Origin: an uncultured Collinsella sp.
GTDB taxonomy: Bacteria; Actinomycetota; Coriobacteriia; Coriobacteriales; Coriobacteriaceae
Assembly (NCBI GenBank): GCA_902494765.1
Contig: CABUUK010000026.1
Span: 1 to 29,650 of the forward strand
DNA: 29,650 nt
Direction: 5' to 3'
The translations under genes were made by a program, and so were the position numbers. Positions 1 through 7,706 of the stretch are shown one piece after another. The stretch's first letter is position 1. Each line of letters opens with the position of its first letter. The notes under the pieces were generated by a model. That model did no database searches, was not told the DNA's origin, and saw only the letters and a list, made by a program, of their open reading frames with translations.

Positions 1-2
1 AC

Positions 3-2996
3 CTCAAGGACGGCGAGTTCTCCTTCGAGCTCGTCGAGGGTGAGGGCGAGGACGCCAAGGTCGTCGCCACCGGCACCAACAATGCCGAAGGCAACATCAC
101 GATGAACGCCGTGAAGTACACCGAGGCCGGCAAGCATACCTACACGCTGCGCGAGGTCAACGGCGGAACCACCAGCAAGGGCATCACGTACGGCGACGCC
201 AAGTACACCATCGAGACCACCATTACCGACAAGGGCGATGGCACGCTCAAGGCTGAGCATGTCCTGAAGGACGCCACGGCTGCGACCTTCAAGAACACCT
301 ACAGCGTGACCCCGCTCGACGCAGAGCTCGACTTTGATCTGAGCAAGGCTATCGACGGTCGCGACTGGACGGACTCCGACGAGTTCAGCTTTACCATCAC
401 CGCCGCCGAGGGCACCCCGCTGCCCGATCCTGCAACCGTGACCGTGAACAAGCACGATGCGAAGGATGGCATCGCTGCCGTCAAGTTCGGAAAGATCCGC
501 TACACGGCTGCCGGAACCTACACGTACGAGATCCGCGAGAACGCGGGTAACGCGGCCGGCATGGCGTATGACGGGCATGTCGCGACCGCCGAAGTGACCG
601 TGACTGAGGACGGCGAGGGCAAGCTGACCGCCAATGTCACCAAGAAGGAAAACGGACGCTTCACCAACACGTACCGCACTGAGCTTAACTACACCGCGGC
701 CGGCGGCCTCAAGCTCAGCAAGAGCCTCTCCGGACGTCCTATGACCGAGGGTCAGTTCACGTTTACCGTGACGCCTGCCGACGAGGCCTCGGCCAACGCG
801 CTTGGCCTGCTGCCCGGAGCCAACAACTTCAAGTCCCCTGCGACGGCAGAGGCAACGGTCGGCCTGATCGACATCCTGGCTGGCCATGAGGTCAAGTTTA
901 CGCAGGCTGACGCCGGCAAGACCTTTACGTACACCGTAGCCGAGAAGAATGACGGCAAGCCCGGTTACACCTACGACGACGCCGTGCGTACCGTGACGAT
1001 CGCCGTCGCCGATGACGGTGCCGGTACGCTTACCGCCACGACGACCGTCTCCGGCGGTCCCGAGGGTACGCATACGACGGTCCACAAGAGCGGTGAGAAC
1101 AAGGTCGAGAGTGCCCTGGTTCCGTTCCACAACAGCTACAGCGCTACGACCAATACGCCTGGTGGTACCGCTGCTCAGGTCGTTGCCACCAAGACTCTGA
1201 CCGGTCGCCCGATGGCCGACGGCGAGTTCTGGTTCGGCATCGCCTATCAGGGTGAGCTTGTGGCATACGAAAACCTCAAGCCCAATATCGGCGGGCACGT
1301 GAGCTTTGATACGCTGCACTACGACACCAAGATGCTTGCTAATCTTGAGGCTGCTGGGCTTGCTTATCGTACCGATAAGGACGGCAAGCTTGCCTGGACC
1401 ATTAACTACACGGCCTACGAAGATTTATTCGGGCTGCCGAATGGCGTTTCCGCTACAACGTGGAGCTTTGGCTTTAAGGTTATCGTCGTCGACAACGGTG
1501 ACGGTACCCTGACGGCGACGGTCGACTACGGCGGCGTCGAGCCCTTGTTCGAGAACGTCTACGGCGCCGACGCCGTGGATGCCGCGCTCACCGGTACTAA
1601 GAAGCTCCAGGTTGCCGAGGGCCTGACCCCGGCCGACATCACGGGTAAGTTCACCTTTACCGTGACCGCCGACGAGGCAGGTGCCCCGATGCCCGAGCGC
1701 ACGACCGTAACCAACGACGCAGCCGGTAACGTGGACTTTGGCAAGATCCACTTTACGCTCGAGGACCTCAACCGCGCTCTGGGCGTGACGGACGATGCGA
1801 CCGATAAGGCCGAGGCGGACGAAGCTGACGAGGCCGAGGCCGACGAGGCAGAGGCTGAAGAGGCCGACCCCGCCGCTGACGCCAATGTCGACGAGTCCGA
1901 GCCTGCGGCCCCCACCGCTCCGCGCTCGCACACCTTTGCCTATACGGTGACCGAGACCGGCAGCGCCCCTGGCGTGACCAACGATGCCAACGCCACGCGC
2001 AAGGTTTCCTATACCGTGACTGACGACGGCGCCGGACATCTGAGCGTCAAGCGCGAAGGCGACGACGGTGCTGCCTTCACGTTCACCAACACCTACAGCG
2101 TAACGCCTACCGATTCGTCCGTGACCGATCAGGTCAAGACGGTCAAGCGTCTGACCGGACGCGACCTTGCAGTCGGCGAGTTCACGTTCGATCTGCTCGA
2201 GGACGACGTGGTTGTCGCAAGCGGCACCAACGACGCCAACGGCACTGTGACACTGAGCCCGATCCGCTACGAGGCGCCCGGCACGCACACGTACACGCTG
2301 CGCGAGGCTTGCCCCAATGCGCTCGGCCTGTACAAGGGCGTCACCTATGACGGCACGACCTACACCGTCGTGACCACCGTTTCCGACAACGGCGACGGCA
2401 CGCTGACCGCGACGCACAAGCTCGAGGGAACCACCGAGTCGGCTGGCTTTACCAACAAGTATCACGCCATGCCCACGCAGGTCTCCATCGGCGCCATCAA
2501 GGTGCTCGAGGGACGCGAGCTCAAGAAGGACGAGTTTAGCTTTAAGCTCGTTGGCGAGGACATCGAGTCTACGGTTGCCAACGATGCCGACGGCAAGATC
2601 AGCTTCGACAAGTTCGAGTACGACGAGCCCGGTACGCACGTCTACACCATCAGCGAGGTCAAGGGCGACGAGGTCGGTATGACCTACGACAAGTCCGTCT
2701 TTACCGTGACCGTCAACGTGGTCGATGACGGCGAGGGCAACCTCAAGGCGAACGTCGCCTTTACCAAGGGCGACAAGAGCGTCGAGGGTATCGTGTTCAA
2801 CAACACGTACAAGAAGCCCGAGACGCCCGTACCGACGCCCGATCCCGGCACGCCCAAGACCGTGACGAATATCGTCAAGACGGTCAAGGGTTTCCTGCCC
2901 ACCACGGGTGACCAGCAGGGCGCCGCTCTGCTTATGACATTTGTCATCGCCATGGCCGGCGTCGGAGCCCTGGTCTGGGGTATCCGTAAGCGCTAG
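3..2996 (+). CDS. LPXTG-anchored pilin-like surface protein with FctA/Spy0128-type repeats (5' end outside window)
   Basis: The reading frame is open from the first bases, so the N-terminus and signal peptide lie outside the window; the Met at 102 is internal to a repeat. About seven repeats of 110-150 residues are seen, the first one partial. Most have a KxLxGR strand, an E-F-(S/T)-F strand, a TY-x-hydrophobic-x-E segment, a DGxGxL turn and a closing F-x-N-x-Y. This is the layout of the streptococcal pilin isopeptide-linkage domain, where Lys and Asn form a covalent cross-link helped by Glu. The C-terminus has PT-rich linkers, LPTTG (codons from 2895), a hydrophobic helix and a GIRKR tail, so sortase should attach it to the wall. 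The fourth repeat has Tyr (1407-1409) where the Glu is expected. The fifth carries a 45-codon Asp/Glu/Ala insert (1788-1922). It is probably an adhesin or pilus subunit; the ligand is unknown. Confidence 0.9.
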   Translation, partial: LKDGEFSFELVEGEGEDAKVVATGTNNAEGNITMNAVKYTEAGKHTYTLREVNGGTTSKGITYGDAKYTIETTITDKGDGTLKAEHVLKDATAATFKNTYSVTPLDAELDFDLSKAIDGRDWTDSDEFSFTITAAEGTPLPDPATVTVNKHDAKDGIAAVKFGKIRYTAAGTYTYEIRENAGNAAGMAYDGHVATAEVTVTEDGEGKLTANVTKKENGRFTNTYRTELNYTAAGGLKLSKSLSGRPMTEGQFTFTVTPADEASANALGLLPGANNFKSPATAEATVGLIDILAGHEVKFTQADAGKTFTYTVAEKNDGKPGYTYDDAVRTVTIAVADDGAGTLTATTTVSGGPEGTHTTVHKSGENKVESALVPFHNSYSATTNTPGGTAAQVVATKTLTGRPMADGEFWFGIAYQGELVAYENLKPNIGGHVSFDTLHYDTKMLANLEAAGLAYRTDKDGKLAWTINYTAYEDLFGLPNGVSATTWSFGFKVIVVDNGDGTLTATVDYGGVEPLFENVYGADAVDAALTGTKKLQVAEGLTPADITGKFTFTVTADEAGAPMPERTTVTNDAAGNVDFGKIHFTLEDLNRALGVTDDATDKAEADEADEAEADEAEAEEADPAADANVDESEPAAPTAPRSHTFAYTVTETGSAPGVTNDANATRKVSYTVTDDGAGHLSVKREGDDGAAFTFTNTYSVTPTDSSVTDQVKTVKRLTGRDLAVGEFTFDLLEDDVVVASGTNDANGTVTLSPIRYEAPGTHTYTLREACPNALGLYKGVTYDGTTYTVVTTVSDNGDGTLTATHKLEGTTESAGFTNKYHAMPTQVSIGAIKVLEGRELKKDEFSFKLVGEDIESTVANDADGKISFDKFEYDEPGTHVYTISEVKGDEVGMTYDKSVFTVTVNVVDDGEGNLKANVAFTKGDKSVEGIVFNNTYKKPETPVPTPDPGTPKTVTNIVKTVKGFLPTTGDQQGAALLMTFVIAMAGVGALVWGIRKR

Positions 2997-3009
2997 GCAC
3001 GTCGACAGC

Positions 3010-3033
3010 GCCCGGGGCCAAAAGGCCCCGGGC
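3010..3033 (+). terminator. Perfect 10-bp GC hairpin after the surface protein
   Basis: The arms 3010-3019 and 3024-3033 are exactly complementary around an AAAA loop, 13 nt after the stop codon. There is no T tract, so it may act together with the next hairpin as a terminator or as an RNA 3'-end stabiliser. Confidence 0.6.
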
Positions 3034-3071
3034 GGCCGGCAGGGCTAAATCCCGACCTACTCCTACCCCCA

Positions 3072-3112
3072 GCCGCCGCGGAGGTATCTCCCTCCTCCGT
3101 GGCGGCGCTTTT
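3072..3112 (+). terminator. Rho-independent terminator
   Basis: A 13-bp stem (3072-3084 with 3094-3106, one G-U pair) and a 9-nt loop are followed by GCTTTT. This is the better terminator for the surface protein gene. Confidence 0.75.
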
Positions 3113-3132
3113 GTGCGTAGGCGAGAAGGATT

Positions 3133-3294
3133 CGCCACGAAACCGGCCCATCTACTACGTTTAGTCCCTTACCCCCAACCATGCCGAAAAGCGCGAAAAC
3201 AAAACCGCAGGTAGAACGCCTGCGGTTTTGTTCAAAACGAAGGTATGGTCAGGGGTATCGAGTCAAACGTAGTAGATGGGCCGATTTCGTGGCG
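3133..3294. repeat. 162-bp palindromic element with 30-bp inverted ends
   Basis: The arms 3133-3162 and 3265-3294 are complementary at 29 of 30 positions. Partial complementarity continues inward (ACCCC and ACCAT blocks), and near the centre sits a perfect 13-bp hairpin, 3199-3211 with 3219-3231, containing CCTGCGGTTTTG. There is no credible ORF inside. The form fits a small non-autonomous mobile element or a REP-like element; the central hairpin could also terminate transcription. Confidence 0.7.
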
Positions 3295-3306
3295 AGCGGT
3301 TCCGGC

Positions 3307-3337
3307 TGATCCCTTGGGGACGGAGGAAAACGGATCA
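3307..3337 (-). repeat. Possible variant of the GTCCCCAA hairpin family
   Basis: The arms TGATCC and GGATCA (3307-3312 and 3332-3337) enclose a 19-nt loop. Read on the minus strand, the loop contains TCCGTCCCCAA, the same core as the hairpins near 9,054, 13,493 and 21,979. The loop is longer than in those copies, so membership is tentative. Confidence 0.4.
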
Positions 3338-3385
3338 TTTTGGTCCAGCGAGGCTGGCGGAGGCACTCGTGCGGGGCCGCCCGAA

Positions 3386-3539
3386 CAAAACTATGTCGGT
3401 TTACTACGAAGAATTTGACATTCCCGACCATGACTGCATTTTTCTAAATATTGCAAACGTTCTGCCTGCGGTTTTGCAAGCGCGCAATTTGCTGTGGTCG
3501 AAGGTGGGCGATTCATCGTAGTAATCCGGCATAGTTTTG
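3386..3539. repeat. 154-bp palindromic element with 29-bp inverted ends
   Basis: The arms 3386-3414 and 3511-3539 match as inverted repeats with three mismatches. A second inverted pair, CGACCA/TGGTCG (3425-3430 and 3495-3500), has exactly the same centre, and TTGCAAA/TTTGCAA (3451-3457 and 3473-3479) lies near it. The inner part again contains CCTGCGGTTTTG, and the arms share a TACTACG/CGTAGTA block with the element at 3133-3294, so the two look related. Confidence 0.65.
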
Positions 3540-3579
3540 AAATGGCATTAAATCGATAACAGCCATTTTGCTATGCCGG
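3526..3579 (-). terminator. Two-part inverted repeat downstream of the response regulator gene
   Basis: CCGGCATAG (3526-3534) pairs with CTATGCCGG (3571-3579), and inside it AAATGGC (3540-3546) pairs with GCCATTT (3562-3568). It lies about 20 bp past the response regulator stop codon and overlaps the right arm of the preceding palindrome. It may terminate the minus-strand two-component operon, but there is no clean T tract. Confidence 0.4.
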
Positions 3580-3599
3580 GGTGGTCGGTCTTTGGGCAA

Positions 3600-4229
3600 C
3601 TACCCTCGCAGATAGGCGATGGCGATTTGGGTGCGGTTGCGCAGGCCCATTTTGGCAAGGATTGAGCTGATGTGGTTGCGCACGGTGCCCTCGCCCATAT
3701 AGGCGGTGGCGGCAATCTCCTTGTTGTCGAGGCCGCGGGCGATGAGCTCTGCGACTTCGAACTCGCGGTCGGTCAGGCTGACAAAGGCCGCGGGCCGGCG
3801 GGTCGTGCCGGCCTCGACGCCCGCTCCATCAAAGTTGATATCCTCGATCGCCTTTCCCTCGAGCACGCGTTTGCCGTCCATGACCTGCGCCAACGCTGGC
3901 GGAATGGCAGCGACGTCGGTTTTAATCAAGTAGCCGCGCGCGCCCAGTTTGAGCGCCGACACAATGTATTCGTCATCCGAGAATGTCGTCAGAAACACCA
4001 CGCGCGCCGCAGGGTCGCGCTCAAGGATCTCGCGTGCCGCCGAAAGTCCGTCGCGCCCCGGCATCTGAATGTCGAGCAGTGCGATATCGGGCGCGTGTTC
4101 GGCATAGAGCGAAACCGCGTCGTTGCCGTTGGCGCCGGTGCCCACCACCTCGATCTGCGGCTGGGCGCCCAGGATAATCTTGAGCGAATCGACCACCAAG
4201 CGGTCGTCGTCGACAACGATGAGCCTCAT
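3600..4229 (-). CDS. NarL/LuxR-family DNA-binding response regulator
   Basis: This is a 209-residue protein. The receiver domain (residues 1-120) has acidic D8/D9, phospho-acceptor D53 in the LLDIQMPG context, T81/T82 and K103. The C-terminal LuxR-type helix-turn-helix starts near residue 150 (LTDREFEVAELIARGLDNKE) and includes the GTVRNHISSILAKMG recognition region. The start ATG overlaps the stop of the histidine kinase gene by 4 nt, so the pair is translationally coupled. The divergently transcribed ABC-2 exporter beginning at 5571 is the likely target; this is an inference from gene order, as in many drug or bacteriocin response modules. Confidence 0.95.
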   Translation of the reverse strand: MRLIVVDDDRLVVDSLKIILGAQPQIEVVGTGANGNDAVSLYAEHAPDIALLDIQMPGRDGLSAAREILERDPAARVVFLTTFSDDEYIVSALKLGARGYLIKTDVAAIPPALAQVMDGKRVLEGKAIEDINFDGAGVEAGTTRRPAAFVSLTDREFEVAELIARGLDNKEIAATAYMGEGTVRNHISSILAKMGLRNRTQIAIAYLRG

Positions 4230-5371
4230 CGGCCCTCATCTCCTTGCTGTTTGGGAACGGTGGCAAACACGCGCCAGCCGCCGGCGCCGGCACGCGGGCC
4301 GGCGGAGAAGGTGCCGCCAAGCGCCTCGATGCGCTCGCGCATGGAGGCAAGCCCCATGCCCTCCGCGGCGCCGCGGCTGCTTGCTTGGACCCCGCCCGCG
4401 CCATCGTCGGTAACGATGAGCTGGTAAAACGACGGATGCTCCATGCATCGTACAGTGACGGTCTGGGCGCAAGCGTGGCGCATGGTATTGGAGAGCGCCT
4501 CGCGCAGGACCGCTGCAAAGCAGCTGGCGACGTTTGCGGGCGCATGTTCGGCCATAACTTCAAGCTCAATCTGCGGGCCGCCGTCCGAGCGTGCGCCTTC
4601 AACGATGCGCTCGAGCTGCACGGAGAGGTTGGTCGCATTGTCGTTGAGCGCGTGGACGCTGACGCGCACAAGCTGGAGCGCCTCGTCAACTGTGCGTTTA
4701 ACGTCGGCGAAATCGGCGGCGACGCCAGGCTCGTCGGCGTGGACCACGCGTAGGGCTTCGGCCTGCAGTGAGGCGCGCGTGAGCTGGTGCCCGACGTTAT
4801 CGTGGATCTCGCGCGCGATGCGGGCGCGTTCGGCGAGCGTCGCGAGCTCGACTTCGTAGTCCTGGCGGTCGGCGAGGTCGCGGTTGCGTGCCTCGAGTGC
4901 CAGGGCGCGTTCTTGCAGCTTGTCGCGGGTGCGACGCATGCGTTCCTGTTCGCGCTCCAGCTGCGCGGTGCGCAGCGACAGCAAGGTGGCGGCAACCGAA
5001 AGGATGGCGGTCAGCAGGAGCGTTCGTGCGGTAAGCGCATCGGCGCGAAGGTCCGCGACGAGCGCAAAGGCAAAAGCGGAGCCAATGCCCAGCGCGACCC
5101 AGGCGTGCTCACGGCGCACGCGCCGCGCGATGTCATAGAAGGCGAGAGGCGCAAACGGCACAAACGGCGGCACGAAGACGGCCGCGATGATGCAGGCGTA
5201 GCTCGCGGCCTCACTCACACGGCGGGCGCGGTTTCCCTGTGCGACCTCGGCCAGTGAGGTGGCAATAACGCCAAGGCAAAACGCCGCAACCAGACGAGCG
5301 TCCACAGCAAGGCCCGTGGCGGCTGCGATACAGCACGCCAGCACGATCGATTTGTCGAATAGCCTGTTCAT
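4226..5371 (-). CDS. NarL-type sensor histidine kinase (HisKA_3)
   Basis: The 381-residue protein starts at the Met followed by NRLFDK; a longer open frame to 5494 has no support. The first 135 residues hold about five or six hydrophobic helices and little extracytoplasmic sequence, so it probably senses a signal in or at the membrane. A coiled-coil linker (135-180) leads to the phospho-acceptor H190 in REIHDNVGHQLT, then a GHKL ATPase domain with N295 (EALSN), DDGAGG (322-327) and GMGL (338-341). A TACAAT box ends 6 nt before the ATG and there is no Shine-Dalgarno sequence, so the mRNA may be leaderless. It forms an operon with the response regulator through an ATGA overlap. Confidence 0.93.
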   Translation of the reverse strand: MNRLFDKSIVLACCIAAATGLAVDARLVAAFCLGVIATSLAEVAQGNRARRVSEAASYACIIAAVFVPPFVPFAPLAFYDIARRVRREHAWVALGIGSAFAFALVADLRADALTARTLLLTAILSVAATLLSLRTAQLEREQERMRRTRDKLQERALALEARNRDLADRQDYEVELATLAERARIAREIHDNVGHQLTRASLQAEALRVVHADEPGVAADFADVKRTVDEALQLVRVSVHALNDNATNLSVQLERIVEGARSDGGPQIELEVMAEHAPANVASCFAAVLREALSNTMRHACAQTVTVRCMEHPSFYQLIVTDDGAGGVQASSRGAAEGMGLASMRERIEALGGTFSAGPRAGAGGWRVFATVPKQQGDEGR

Positions 5372-5377
5372 ACGGGT

Positions 5378-5383
5378 ATTGTA
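5378..5383 (-). promoter_or_regulatory. -10 box of the histidine kinase gene, predicting a leaderless mRNA
   Basis: On the minus strand TACAAT is followed by six bases and then the ATG, so transcription would begin at or next to the start codon. No convincing -35 box lies 17 bp upstream. Confidence 0.4.
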
Positions 5384-5394
5384 CGCGATGCCGC

Positions 5395-5441
5395 GCACGG
5401 GGGAGGCACTACCCGGAGCAACCGTGACATTCCTCCCGTGC
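5395..5441. promoter_or_regulatory. Candidate operator in the divergent kinase/exporter gap
   Basis: GCACGGG (5395-5401) and CCCGTGC (5435-5441) form an interrupted inverted repeat overlapping the -35 area of the kinase promoter. A smaller palindrome with GGTCG/CGACC arms is at 5463-5474. Either could bind the response regulator. No clear plus-strand promoter for the exporter was seen in this 199-bp gap. Confidence 0.3.
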
Positions 5442-5570
5442 GGCAAATCGGGGGCATCGGCAGGTCGTGCGACCAAGCTCCGCACTCGTGACAAAGCTCA
5501 CTGGTGCGCGCCGGCGGCTCCTGCGATGATGCAATCGTACCGGGCCGCAATCAACGGAAGGGCCGCCCTC

Positions 5571-6509
5571 ATGACAGACATCGTCCACGTCGAAAACCTC
5601 GTCAAGCGCTACGACGATCTTATCGCGCTCGACCACTTTAACCTGAGCATCGCCCCCGGCGAGATCTTTGGCCTGCTGGGCCCCAACGGCTCGGGCAAGA
5701 CCACGTCCATTAACTGTATTCTGCAGCTGCTTGCCTACGACAAAGGCACTATCGAGCTGTTCGGCGAGCCCATGACGCCCGCCCGCTACGACCTCAAGCG
5801 CCGCATCGGCGTGGTGCCGCAGCAGGTGGCGGTATTCGACGAGCTCACCGTGCGCGAGAACATCGACTATTTCTGCAGCCTTTACGTCAACGATCGAAAG
5901 CGTCGCCGCGCACTGGTCGACGAGGCCATCGACTTTGTCGGGCTGGGCGACTTTACCAAGTTTCGCCCCGGTAAGCTTTCGGGCGGCCTAGCGCGTCGCC
6001 TCAACATTGCCTGCGGCATCGCGCACAAACCCGAGCTCATCTTTTTTGACGAGCCCACGGTGGCGGTCGACCCGCAGAGCCGCAACGCCATCCTGGAGGG
6101 CATCTGCCGCCTGCGCGACGAAGGCGCCACGGTGGTGTATACCAGCCATTACATGGAGGAAGTCGAGCAAATCTGCAGCCGCATCATGATCATGGACGGT
6201 GGCCGCGTGCTGGCGCAGGGCACCAACGACGAGCTCAAGCGCATGATTCAGATGGGCGAGAAGATCGTGATCGAGGTCGGCGAGGTGCCGAGCGCGGCGC
6301 TCGGTGCCGTCGCGAGCCTGCCGCATGTCCTGGATCTGTCGGCGACGGCAGGCCAGCTCACGTTTTCGTGCGAGGCGAGCCCGCATAACCTGACGGACAT
6401 TCTCGATGCGCTGCGTTCGCATGACGTGACGCTCGGCCGCATTTATTCCGAACCACCGACCCTCAACGACGTGTTCCTCGAGATCACCGGCCGCGAGCTG
6501 CGCGACTAG
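5571..6509 (+). CDS. ABC-2 type exporter, ATP-binding protein
   Basis: The 312-residue protein starts at the ATG at 5571 with GGAAG upstream; the longer open frame to 5259 runs into the divergent kinase gene and is rejected. It has Walker A GPNGSGKT (37-44), a Q-loop at Q84/Q85, an ABC signature LSGGL (136-140, with Leu in place of the usual Gln), Walker B LIFFDE (156-161) and an H-loop H193. The C-terminal 80 residues are the regulatory tail common in DrrA/CcmA/NatA-type exporter ATPases. It powers the two membrane proteins encoded directly downstream, probably for drug, lipid or peptide efflux. The divergent two-component system probably regulates it. Confidence 0.93.
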   Translation: MTDIVHVENLVKRYDDLIALDHFNLSIAPGEIFGLLGPNGSGKTTSINCILQLLAYDKGTIELFGEPMTPARYDLKRRIGVVPQQVAVFDELTVRENIDYFCSLYVNDRKRRRALVDEAIDFVGLGDFTKFRPGKLSGGLARRLNIACGIAHKPELIFFDEPTVAVDPQSRNAILEGICRLRDEGATVVYTSHYMEEVEQICSRIMIMDGGRVLAQGTNDELKRMIQMGEKIVIEVGEVPSAALGAVASLPHVLDLSATAGQLTFSCEASPHNLTDILDALRSHDVTLGRIYSEPPTLNDVFLEITGRELRD

Positions 6510-6518
6510 GGGGCAGTC

Positions 6519-7706
6519 ATGTTCAACACCATCATCACTACGGTCAAGACGCTGCTGCGCCGGCCGAGCACGTGGGTCTGGGGCGCTCTCTTTCCCATCG
6601 CACTTTCCACGATGTTCATGTTTATGTTTGCGAATCTGAGCTCTGACGGCACGGTCGACCCGGTACCGGTTGCCGTCATAGCGGACGAGGCCTGGGACGC
6701 CTCGACCTTTAAGGACGTGGCGACGTCGCTTGCCAAGGAGAGCGACAATCAGCTGCTCGAGATCCACGAGTGCGACGACGCAGCCGATGCGAAACGTGTG
6801 CTTAAGGCCGGCGAGGTCGCGGGCATCTATACGGTCGACGACGCGGGCGCACCCAAGCTCACGTTGCTGTCGAGCTACGACAGCTCGCGTGCCTCAACGG
6901 TGCTCACCGACCGCAGCATTCTGGAGACGGTGGCAAGCTCGTATACACAAAATGCCGAGCTCATGTCTCAGATTGCCCAGGACAACCCGGCGGCGCTCGC
7001 CGACCCGGAGGCGGTTGCGCGCGCCCTGTCGCTCGAGGGCGGCACCCGCCGCGTAAGCCTGACACGCACCACGCCCGATGGCACGGTCATCTACTATTAC
7101 GCGCTCTTTGGCCTGGTCGCGATGATGTCTGCGGAGTTTGCCGCCTTGAGCGTCGTCGATCTGCAGCCCAATCTGTCGGGCCTTGGCGCGCGCCGCTGCG
7201 CGGGCGGTCTTTCCAAAACGGCGTCGCTGGCCGGTATCTTTGTGGGCTCGTGGCTGGTCTCCTTTGCCTCGATGGCGATCGCGATCGGCTACGTGCGCCT
7301 GGTTGTGGGCGTCGACTTTGGCGGGCGCGAGGGGCTGTGTCTGGTGGGCGGTGCCGCTTCCGCGCTTGCCGCCACGGGCTTGGGACTCTTTGTGGGCACG
7401 CTTCCCGTTAAGGGCGGCAAGGCATCCAAGTCGGGCATCCTCACAGGCTTTGCCACCACGTGCGCTTTGTTCGCTGGGCTCTACGGCGAACCGGCGATGG
7501 CGCTTGCCGATGACGTCGCCCGCGCCTGTCCGGCCGAGTGCTGGCTCAACCCCGTCAAGCTCATCTGCGACATGTTCAACCGCCTGTATTTCTTTGAGGA
7601 CCTGGATCCTTTTGCCGTTCGCGCCGGCGCACTGGTCCTCATGGCACTGCTGTTCGTTGCCGCCGCCACGCTGATCTTTGGAAGGAGCCGCTATGAGCAC
7701 CTTTAA
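6519..7706 (+). CDS. ABC-2 type exporter, permease subunit 1
   Basis: The 395-residue protein has one membrane helix near residues 19-38, a soluble extracytoplasmic region of about 145 residues, then five to six helices in the second half. This is the layout of the ABC-2 membrane family (YhaP/NatB-like). It starts 9 nt after the ATPase stop and overlaps the next permease gene by 14 nt. With its partner it should form a heterodimeric channel. The substrate cannot be read from sequence. Confidence 0.88.
   Translation: MFNTIITTVKTLLRRPSTWVWGALFPIALSTMFMFMFANLSSDGTVDPVPVAVIADEAWDASTFKDVATSLAKESDNQLLEIHECDDAADAKRVLKAGEVAGIYTVDDAGAPKLTLLSSYDSSRASTVLTDRSILETVASSYTQNAELMSQIAQDNPAALADPEAVARALSLEGGTRRVSLTRTTPDGTVIYYYALFGLVAMMSAEFAALSVVDLQPNLSGLGARRCAGGLSKTASLAGIFVGSWLVSFASMAIAIGYVRLVVGVDFGGREGLCLVGGAASALAATGLGLFVGTLPVKGGKASKSGILTGFATTCALFAGLYGEPAMALADDVARACPAECWLNPVKLICDMFNRLYFFEDLDPFAVRAGALVLMALLFVAAATLIFGRSRYEHL

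Noticed and set aside
1425..2639. Long antisense open frame (404 codons) opposite the surface protein
   Set aside because: It is a mirror of codon bias in a high-GC repeat gene. It shows no domain, start signal or operon context.
3276..3521. 81-codon open frame on the plus strand
   Set aside because: It runs across two palindromic elements, has no ribosome-binding site and resembles no protein family I recognise.
5259..5570. N-terminal extension of the exporter ATPase
   Set aside because: It overlaps the divergent kinase gene and precedes the conserved ATPase start; the ATG at 5571 has a ribosome-binding site and fits family length.
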